This document shows positions 55,808 through 64,000 of a stretch of 64,000 nt of DNA, in pieces (position 1 is the stretch's first letter; each line of letters starts with the position of its first letter). The stretch covers positions 41,257,607 through 41,321,606 of the forward strand of contig NC_053150.1 in NCBI RefSeq assembly GCF_016808335.1. The letters are read 5' to 3'. The notes under the pieces were generated by a model that was not told the DNA's origin, did not search any database, and saw nothing but the letters and a program-made list of their open reading frames with translations. The position numbers and the translations under genes are program-made. This stretch comes from Panicum virgatum. Taxonomy: Eukaryota; Streptophyta; Magnoliopsida; Poales; Poaceae.

Positions 55808-56365
55808 CAGGGTTTTGTTTCCCGACCGGTAACCGGTAACCGCCGGGCTCCGGTTCCGGTTTACCGGACCGGTTTGACCGGTTACCGGTCGGAACCGGTT
55901 GAATTCAAATCCAAATTCAAATAAATTCAAAAGCTTTCGTGCAACCGGTTCCGACCGGTTTACCGGCCGGTTTGATCGGTTTGAATTCAAATCCAAATTC
56001 AAAAGCTCCTGTGCAACCGGTTTACCGGCCGGTTTGACCGGTTTGAATTCAAATCCAAATTCAAAAGCTCCCGTGCAACTGGTTTACCGGCCGGTTTGAC
56101 CGGTGGGCCTTAATGAGCCGGCCCATTTTTTCTTTTTCTTTTTTGATTTAACTTTAAATCCCCGCAAACTATACTAAATGAACGAATTTTTGAGAAAATT
56201 TGATACCATTAGATTCATCACAACTTGAAGTATTTTTAGGAATTTTTTAAGAATTTTTCATTTTTTAATTTAAATTTAAATTTTGACTGGTTGGGTATTG
56301 GCCGAAACCGGAACCGGTCCGGACCGGTTTGACCGGACCGGTTCCCACCGGTAAGGTTAACCCTG
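55808..56365. mobile_element. hAT element rich in ACCGG words, 558 bp, TSD cctccacc
   Basis: The left end is CAGGGTTTTG; the right end, inverted, is CAGGGTTAAC. It is flanked by a perfect 8-bp duplication, cctccacc, at 55800-55807 and 56366-56373. The left half is built of near-tandem 60-bp units (gtgcaaccggtttaccggcc / ggtttgaattcaaatccaaa). It has no coding capacity and lies about 120 bp past the end of the receptor-kinase gene. Confidence 0.92.
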
Positions 56366-56487
56366 CCTCCACCTCGATCAATCATGGATGCACACCCAAG
56401 AACAGAACCAAGCGAGGGAACAAACAAACGCTTCACTGGAGAGCAGAAACTACAACTACAGGCTACAGCTTGGCTGAATCAGAAATC

Positions 56488-59400
56488 CTACTGTGAGTAC
56501 GAGCTGCTGTGGGACTGGGACCCCGGCCTCGGTTTCCCCTGCTTCTTGGACAACGACCGGCCGGCGGCGGGTCTCACGCCCGTCAGCTCCTTCACGACGG
56601 CGGCCATGGACGGCCTCTGGCTCGCCTCCCTGGCCGCGCACCGGAGCGCGAGCGACAGGACCTTGCGCACCTCCTCCATCTCCACCGTGCCGTAGACTTC
56701 CTCCATGAGCGCAGGGTCGCAGACGGCCTCGATCTTGTCGGTGCCGTTCAGCGCGGAGGACACCCAGCCCACTATGTCCGTGTTGTCGGGGAACGAGAGG
56801 TCCACCGCCGTCTTCCTGGTGAGCAGCTCCAGCAGCACCACGCCGTAGCTGTACACGTCGGACTCCATGCTGCTCTTGGTGGAAAACGCCAGTTCTGAAA
56901 GGCAGCGCACGGCCATTAGGTATGCATACTGATGTGTAATCTGAAGATTAAACTTCATAGCAGCAAGATGGCAAGTTCATCAGCGAATCTTATAACATAT
57001 ATAAGGGCGCGTTTAGTTGCAAAACCAAAAATTTTTGATTGTCACATCATCCCTTTGACCAGATGTTGGGAGGATTTTTCGGACACTAATTAAAAAACTA
57101 ATTTCAGAACTCACTTGGAAACCGCGAGACGAATCTTTTGAAGCCTTTGACCGCATCATTAGCACATGTTGGTTACTGTAGCACTTATGGCTAATCATAC
57201 ACTAATTAGGCTTAAAAGATTCGTCTCGTCATGTACATCCAAACTGTGTAATTAGTTTTGTTATTTAATTACATTTAGTGCTTCATATATATGTTTAAAG
57301 GGGAGGTGAAAATTTTTGGGTGAAAATTTTTGGGAACTAAACGCGCCCTAAATGATGACATGACAGTATCTGGCAAACTGAATTTCCAGAATTCGAATAC
57401 TGAATAACCACTAATCACACAGATTTTGTTGCTCTAGAGCAAATCTGTGCATGCAAGATGACGGAAAATCCTTCAAGATTAGCTTATTTCACAGTCCCAT
57501 CAACTAAACAGAAAAGTTCCAGTCATTTCCATGTGCAAAGGGATTAACTGTTTCTAAGATGGCGTTTGTGTGCTATTAAAACCATGAGATGCAGCTGGTA
57601 ATATGTATGTTTGCACTGAGAGTTTTCTACAAAATGCTTCAGAAACATTTTACAATCCTAATTTTCCAATCAATCATATATGCTAATGAGGAAAAAGAAA
57701 CAGTTACATCTGCTCTGTTTCAAGTTTCAACCATACCTGGTGCCATATATCCAACGGTGCCAACGATTCCAGTGGTCTGTGGAGCTGAAGGCTGATCCAT
57801 GAGCTTTGCAATGCCAAAATCTGATATGTGTGGCACCATGTCCTTGTCTAGCAATATATTACTTGGCTTGATATCACGGTGAATTATTGCAGGGCGGCAG
57901 TCATCATGAAGATACGCTAAACCATGGGCAGTACCCAGTGCTATTTCATACCGCACACACCAGTCTAAAACTGGTGCTGGCTGAATTACATGCAAAACAT
58001 CATGAAGGCTGCCTTTGTCCATAAAATCATATAGTATGAACCCATTATTGCTTCTCAACCAAAACTCTTTTAGCTTTACCAGGTTCCTATGCTTAATTTT
58101 GTATATTGTCTTCAGTTCTCTTATCATGCTTTTGTATGAACCTTTGTGTGCAGAAATCACAAGCTTCTTTATAGCATACACATCCCCTGACCTCAGTGTA
58201 GCCTTGTAAACGGTTCCATGAGCACCTGTGCCGATTATATACTTGTCATCAAAATTTTCAGTCGCCTCTATAACCTCATTTAATTTAGAGGAGGAACCTT
58301 CAAACATAGTACTCACTGATTCCTCACTTTTCTTTTTCTGATCTCGAGATTTCAGAAGGATGCAAGCAAGTGCAAGTACCAAAAGTGCTCCCACAAACAA
58401 TGAACCGAGAACTATGAGAGCAAGCCTGAATCGGCCGTGTACTCTTTTCTTAGATCCTCCACAGGGTTTCAAGACATTAGTTCCCTTACAATAAGAATTA
58501 TTGGTACTGCAAGAGATACAGAGGCCTGGATTTCCATTAAAGGAACTCGGTGTGAAATTCAGAAACACTAGAAGATTATCTGGGAGTGGTCCACTAAATT
58601 CGTTGTAAGAAACATTCAAGGCATGCAAAATATGTAGACTTCCAAATGTAGCAAGGCCTCCTGTGATATTATTAAATGACAAATCTAAACTTTCGAGTGC
58701 CACCAAATTACCCAGTCGTGGTGGAATATCCCCCACTAGACCATTGTCACTGAGATTCAAGGCACCCAGGTTTAGCAACCTTCCTAATGCTGAAGGGATA
58801 CTACCCCCAAGAATATTGCCACCAAGTTGCAGCACAATAAGCATATCCAAGTCCGAGAGAGAATCAGGCAAGCCTCCACTGAATTTATTCTCCTGCAACC
58901 GTAGCTCCAACAGAGACTTCAGATTGCTTACTGTACTAAGTGCCGAACCATTCAAAGAGTTAGAACTCAAATCAAGTGAATTCAACTTAGAGCATTTGGC
59001 AATTTGCACAGGGAGTGAACCATGTAGAATGTTGTGTGAGAGGTTAAGTTTCCCCAGCTTCACTAAATATCCAATTTCTGGTGGTATTCTGCCAGAAAGC
59101 TTGTTTTCTGACCAGTTAATGACAGTAATATTTACACATCTGCTGAAGCTTGCTGGAATGCTACCACTCAAGGAATTGTGACTCAGATCCATATAGTCTA
59201 GATTCCTACAGTTTCCAAATTGCGGAATAGTCCCATCAAGATTATTGTTTTGGAGAATGACTCGCTCCAAACTTGGGCAGTCCACAATACTGGATGGGAT
59301 GCTTCCATTAAGATGATTCAACCCCAAGTCCAAAATTCTCAATCTTTTTCCTGAACAAATATTTGGAGGAATCCCACCAACAAATCTGTTATTTGTGAAA

Positions 59401-60689
59401 TCTATCTGGACCAAAGGGCTATTAAGACCCAGCTTCGGTGGTATGACCCCAGTGAAGAAATTATCAAATAGTGTAATGTTCTGGAGTGACTTCAGCTCAG
59501 CTAATACTGCAGGTAGCTTTCCCGTGAAACTGTTACTGTAAATAAGGACACTCTCAAGGGTTGGGATACTCCAAATATTCTCAGGGAACTCTCCTACGAG
59601 GCGATTCTCGAACAGAAAGAGCTTTGACAAGATCCGTAAATTTGCATACTCTTTAGGAACAGTGCCCTCAAGCTGGTTTGCATCTAACTCTAGCCACTCA
59701 AGCAACCGACAGTTACCGATCTCTGGAGGAATTGGTCCATACAGGGAGTTCTGAGAAAGTAGAAGATATGTGAGGTTGCTCAATAAACCAAGAGAAGTCG
59801 GAATTTTGCCAGACATACTATTATTGACAAATCCAAGTTGTGTCAAGCTCCTGCAATTCCCCAGCCATGATGGAATTTCACCCTTTATATTGTTGAATGA
59901 CAAACTGAATATTTCTAACTTGCAGTTCTCAAATCTGAAAGTGATCTCTCCTGTGAAGCCATTGGTTGTGGCATCAAAATTTCTAAGGCCTTTGATCCTA
60001 CTCAAGGTTTCTGGAAGACTACCACTCAGTTGATTCTCGTATAGACTGAGGTCCTCTAACTTGGTGCAGTTGCCAATTGAAGCAGGCAAAACTCCAGACA
60101 ACATATTCCCATACAGCCACAAGACCGTGAGGCTTGTCATCTCACCAACCGAGAGGGGGATCGAACCACTGAGCTGATTGTAATGGAGGTACACGTGCTC
60201 CATAAACTGGTTCTTGAACAATTCCTCTGGTATAGTTCCAGTGAGAGAGTTGTCATGTAGTGAGAGTGATACCAATTTCTTGAGGTTGCCCATTGATGCT
60301 GGTATCTTGCCGGAAAGGAAGTTTTGGGACAGATCCAATTGTTCAAGCATACTGCAGTTGCCCAATTCAGGAGGGATCAAACCAGATATATTGTTAGCAG
60401 ATAAGTTGAGGACATGCAGGTATTTTAGAAGCCCGATTTCAGATCCTATGGAACCTGAAACTTCCGATGATGATAGGTCAAGGGAAACCACTCTATTCCT
60501 TTTATCGCAACCAACTCCATACCATTTACAAGGAGTTGCATTAAAAGCATTCCAACTGGAGGTTATATTACTTGGTAGTATGAGGTTTTTGGACAGAGCG
60601 AGAAGAGCCAGGCCATCCGAACTCAAACTCCATGATGACGAAACTAAGGCAAAGAATAGAAAGAACCAATACCATACAGCCAGCCTCAT
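56488..60689 (-). CDS. LRR receptor-like serine/threonine kinase, PEPR type, 2 exons
   Basis: Exon 1 (60689-57737) and exon 2 (56894-56488) are joined by a GT-AG intron in phase 1 that falls inside the kinase APE motif; 1119 residues. Order: signal peptide (hydrophobic 1-25), a pre-LRR Cys motif (PCKWYGVGC), more than twenty LRRs of the L-x-G-x-I-P type, a Cys cluster, one membrane segment (about 756-779) and the kinase. Kinase landmarks: glycine loop IGTGAHGTVYKA (about 820), AIKK lysine at about 841, HRDIKPSN at about 937 (RD kinase) and DFG at about 957. Length, LRR number and AHG loop match PEPR1/PEPR2, receptors for endogenous Pep danger peptides that act with BAK1-type co-receptors at the plasma membrane. 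I chose 60689 because the ATG 21 bases upstream lies before a possible splice acceptor (ttttcag). The ligand is inferred from family only. Confidence 0.92.
57005..57348. mobile_element. Tourist-like MITE in the receptor-kinase intron, 344 bp, TSD taa
   Basis: The left end is GGGCGCGTTTAGTT and the right end is its perfect inverted copy. It is flanked by taa at 57002-57004 and 57349-57351. It lies entirely inside the 842-bp intron (56895-57736) and makes up about 40% of it. It belongs to the same family as the MITE at 5165-5506. Confidence 0.93.
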
Positions 60690-61139
60690 TGTCCCTGAAA
60701 AGGTTTGCATACAGGTCAGTAGATGGTTAAATTTCCTATATGCAAATTTCGGTCAACTTTTAAATAGAATATGGTCTCACTGTGGGGAACTCCCTCACAA
60801 ATTTCGGTCAAAAGAAGTGAAATCTACTCACAAATCAGTAGGATTTCAGTGAACCAAAACTGCACGCATCCACCATGAAGCAAACCTACTGGAGTTCAGA
60901 TAATTAAACTAGTAGGGAAGCAAAATGCAGGATGGCAGAACCAAAGCCCGACCTTCATTTCCCCCTCTCACTAGAGGGGTGGTAGAACGAACAATTTTTT
61001 TATCAGAAAGCACAGATTATTCCCTGAAGACATTGCAAAGTAGTACCAAAAGGGTCCTCCGAGTCCCAAATAGTGGTTTACACTTCACAGTCTATTCGGA
61101 ACTTTTTCCATTTGTGAGGGGTTTGAAGCCGGAACTTTT
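60690..61139 (-). other. Upstream region of the receptor-kinase gene
   Basis: No coding region. The cttttcag just before the start on the minus strand could be the acceptor of a 5' UTR intron, which would put the first exon farther upstream. Confidence 0.4.
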
Positions 61140-61148
61140 TTTCACTAT

Positions 61149-61299
61149 AAAAAGAATGTACCCAGTGCCGTAGGCTCCTGCACTGTGCAGGTCTGAGGGA
61201 GGTTATTAACGGGAGGCCTTTTCCACACACCGTGCAATGTGTAGAGGCCACCGCTCGAACCTGTGACCTCTCGGTTCATAGGCGGCAAGCACTACCACA
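61149..61299 (-). mobile_element. tRNA-derived SINE, about 151 bp, TSD of 16-17 bp
   Basis: Read on the minus strand it starts gtggtagtgcttgccgcc (A-box-like). It has caggttcgagcgg (B box, GTTCGAG) about 45 bases in and ends in ttcttttt. It is flanked by aac-T(7)-cactat at 61133-61148 and aac-T(8)-cactat at 61300-61316, a long direct repeat as made by LINE machinery. It is not a functional tRNA gene because no cloverleaf can be completed. Confidence 0.82.
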
Positions 61300-61401
61300 A
61301 ACTTTTTTTTCACTATCTTAAATAAAAAAACCAAAAGGGAGCCTGAAACTGTGACGACTAACAAGAAAGATACACAAAGCGGATCCTCTGCTCGACATTA
61401 A

Positions 61402-61726
61402 GGCCCCGTTTGGTTGGGTAGCACAAAACACTGTAGCTCACTTTGACCAATAATTAGAAGTACTAAATAAAAGTATTTTATAAAACTAACTCCACAATCC
61501 CTGCGCTACTTCGTGAGACGAATCTAATGAGACCTTTGACCGCACGATTAGAGAATAGTTATTGTAGCATTACTGTAGCCAATCATGTATTAATTACCAG
61601 CATTAGATTCGTCGTGAAAAGTTACACACATCCATGAAAAGGTTTTACAAATAAACTTCATTTAATGGCTAATGCATTGAAGATTCTTTTCTTAGCACGT
61701 TTTGTGCTATGCATCCAAACGGGGCC
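61402..61726. mobile_element. Tourist-like MITE, 325 bp, TSD taa
   Basis: The left end GGCCCCGTTTGG and right end CCAAACGGGGCC are perfect inverted copies. It is flanked by taa at 61399-61401 and 61727-61729. The interior motif tcattagattcgtc... is shared with the MITE at 4491-4816. Confidence 0.93.
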
Positions 61727-61729
61727 TAA

Positions 61730-62296
61730 TTCGCGAGATGGGATCGGGCATCGGAGGTGGTGGAGCGTGGAAGCATTCTCCTTTTCTAATCCGAAGATAA
61801 ACGCGCACACGTGACACGTGCAAACGCCACCACATGGGCACCTTGATTAGTCGCGCTCCACCTACAACCCCAAGAACCAGAAGCTTCGTCCCTACCCCGC
61901 AGATGCGTTTCCCAGGTGAAATTGGCACCCAGGGGAAGCTTGTTTCAGCGAGCTGCAAAGGATACCACTAGCGAATCCGCCGCGCCCTTGGACATTTCCC
62001 TGAAACCTAGCAAACAAGCGTCGAATTGGGAGAGGCCGTGCAGCCAAGAACCCAGGAACTTAGCGAGGCCAATGCAGGCCGGCAATGGCGCAACGCGAAC
62101 GCGAGAGGAGCGGCGGCTCTCCGCTTCAAGAACAAGCAAGCTGTGACCGCGCACACGAGCACATGGGGAGGGCGAGAGAGAGCAGCGCGTACCGGAGTGA
62201 CTCGGTGCCCGCAGATGAAGCTCCCGTCCTGGGGAACGAATGGGGCCGGGAGACGGTGCCGCGCTAATAATCCGTAGCAGCAGCAGCAACCATGGC

Positions 62297-62331
<35 letters not shown>

Positions 62332-63660
62332 GGGTCGGGGTGGCCGTTCTAGAGTGGGGAGGGCAGCGCCGGCTGCCTTTGTGGGCGAGTGCGGACAGCG
62401 GCGGTGGTTGCAGGTCGCAGTTGCCAGTTGCCGTAACCATGGGTGCGGGTCGGGTGGTTCGCTTCACAGTTCACACCTCACACGCACACGCACACGCACA
62501 CGCACACGCAGCGCGTCGATACGGAGGAGTGCTGCGGGCTCGTGTCGCGTGGGGGCGCGCTCACACGGGAAGCGAGCGAGTTCAGACTCCAGACTCCTGA
62601 CGAGAGAGAGAGCACGGCGCTCATCCGAAGTCAGAAAAGAAACCATGGGCGGCCGCAGAGGCAGAGGCAGGTTCACGCGGGACGCGAGCCTGCGAATCTT
62701 GCCTTATTTGGGATTATTACTCAAATTACAACCGTGGATTTTTGGCATGGATACACACGCAACTCCATTTTCATCCGGTTGGTCTTGGGAGTTATTTTCC
62801 GGTCACCTTTTATTTCAATTTTTTTTCGGTCGCCAACCTGGCACATGTACGTATCATAGCATGAAATAGTTCTGAAGTATGAATCTAGTATATTGTACTG
62901 CTTAAAATCCTTATATACTGAGTACAAAACAAATAAGCCTTGAATTTTTTCTAACGTACTAGTGAGTAGTAAATATGCTGGTTCTAGCAGCACGTAGCTA
63001 GTAGAAGGTTGAAGTCAAACTCAAATCATGTTTTAACAACCAAACCCAACCCTAATAAGTGTTGTTTAATGGGTTGTTAATGAACTACTAATCGACAGCA
63101 GCATCTGTTAGAGATCATTAATTATTCCAATAGCGACGATTCTGTGAGCGGACAACTTTGTCTCTCTTCGTACGTAACCAACTTTGTGTATGTACTTGCA
63201 TCAACCGACAGCGATAATAAGCACTAAACAAAGCCCCCACAGGGCACACTGCTGAGTCATAGAAAACGACACTATTTGTATATGCGCGAGGAGGGAAACT
63301 CGATAGCATTTGCCCTCGTGGTTTTCTTAGCTAAACGCAAAGCTTATCAGTAGTTCAGATGCTAAGTGCCAACCAATCTAACAACTCCTTTACCTACACA
63401 AGAGTTTTTCTTTTCTTTCGTTTCTTTTTACGAACGCAAGAGGCTGTTGTTAACAAGGACCTGTTGAGGAGAGCTTTTTGCGGCTTCGGCTTCACCTAAT
63501 TTGCACAAAATCGAAACACTATTGCGTGAAAACTATTTTGTAATCATAGGCTAAAATGAACAAGAAGCTGCTTCATCGACTTTGGCTTCCCTGATGAAAC
63601 CGTTTTGGAAGAAGTACTTCCAAATAACCCCTATGTGCGGGAACCAACTGAAACCATCCT
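61730..63660. other. Intergenic DNA with microsatellites, no gene recognised
   Basis: (GA)n at about 62300-62327 and (CACACG)n at about 62480-62510. The GC-rich part (61900-62700) has overlapping open frames on the plus strand with no domain. It may be the promoter and 5' UTR of the receptor-kinase gene or of an unseen neighbour. 62700-63660 is AT-rich and empty. Confidence 0.4.
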
Positions 63661-63689
63661 TGCGACGGGCTTCTTGTGGGCGATGGCTA

Positions 63690-64000
63690 TTTTATGGTCG
63701 ACCGTACGGGAGGAGTCCGGTCGATTTCCCGGCAGCTACTTTTTTTTCTTCCATTTTTAGTATTTTTTTTTGTCGTTTTCTGAAAAAAAGTTCATAATTT
63801 TTTTAAAGAGACAGATAATTTTTCAAGTAAAAATTTAGTGGAGTAGAAAAAATTTCAAGAAAAATTTTGGTGAGATAAAAAAAAATTACGAGAAAAATTT
63901 GACAGAGAGATATTTATGAAATAAAATGAAGAAACTGAAGAAAAAAATTGTACATCCAAATAAAAAACTCGGGTAACATTTTTTCTAAAAAATTTTGTAC
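63690..64000. repeat. A-rich repeat related to 6355-6800, cut by the window end
   Basis: gtcgaccgta, a T-rich run, gtcgttttct and aaaaattt-rich sequence appear in the same order as at 6360-6500. The element continues past the window, so limits and class are unknown. Confidence 0.5.

Noticed and set aside
58663..60852. Plus-strand ORFs opposite the LRR region
   Set aside because: Antisense shadows of the leucine-rich repeats.
61149..61299. tRNA gene on the minus strand
   Set aside because: Only promoter-box similarity; no cloverleaf, and long target duplications mark it as a SINE.

Overview
This is a plant nuclear genome window, almost certainly from a grass (Poaceae, probably panicoid). The signs are very GC-rich intronless or few-intron genes whose third codon positions are nearly all G or C, long AT-rich intergenic DNA, a grass-type Copia/Sirevirus element, dense Tourist, Stowaway and hAT MITEs, and a tRNA-derived SINE. 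There is no bacterial, organellar or viral-genome architecture. I cannot name the species from sequence alone.

Four host protein genes can be supported: (1) a single-exon ATL-type RING-H2 E3 ubiquitin ligase (2114-3583, +); (2) a single-exon multipass membrane protein of unknown function (8232-9170, +); (3) a three-exon class II trehalose-6-phosphate synthase-like protein, TPS plus TPP domains (37015-40674, +); (4) a two-exon LRR receptor kinase of the PEPR (Pep-peptide receptor) type (60689-56488, -). They do not form a pathway. At most, ATL ligases, class II TPS proteins and PEPR receptors all belong to stress and defence signalling.

The rest is mostly transposable elements. The centre (13.7-31.2 kb) is a full-length but dead L1-type LINE (13722-31195, 16-bp target-site duplication). 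It was split by a young Sirevirus-type Copia element (17852-29446, perfect 5-bp duplication gaggt). The Copia element carries a gag fragment, pol, a GC-rich extra ORF with a Transposase_32-like region, a polypurine tract and two LTRs. The LTRs differ at only 5 of about 1590 aligned positions. The 5' LTR end, primer-binding site and gag N-terminus have been deleted. The LTR upstream region is packed with alternating direct and inverted ACCGAC (DRE/CRT) cores ahead of a TATA box.

Smaller elements with visible target-site duplications: hAT or hAT MITEs at 1321-1505, 9546-10332, 12172-12329 (nested in a Stowaway), 32891-33813, 55419-55577 and 55808-56365; Tourist-like MITEs at 4162-4392, 4491-4816, 5165-5506, 57005-57348 (in the receptor-kinase intron) and 61402-61726; Stowaway-like MITEs at 12045-12444 and 53747-53954; a solo LTR at 51298-52778; and a SINE at 61149-61299. 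A Helitron 3' terminus lies at 32302-32329 and a foldback element at about 54868-55286. The AT-rich block at 43.1-49.1 kb has no gene I can support.

I found no clearly new biological system. The most interesting leads are the DRE-rich LTR promoter, the extra ORF of the Sirevirus, the LINE ORF1/ORF2 ATGA overlap, and the long hairpin-forming repeat.
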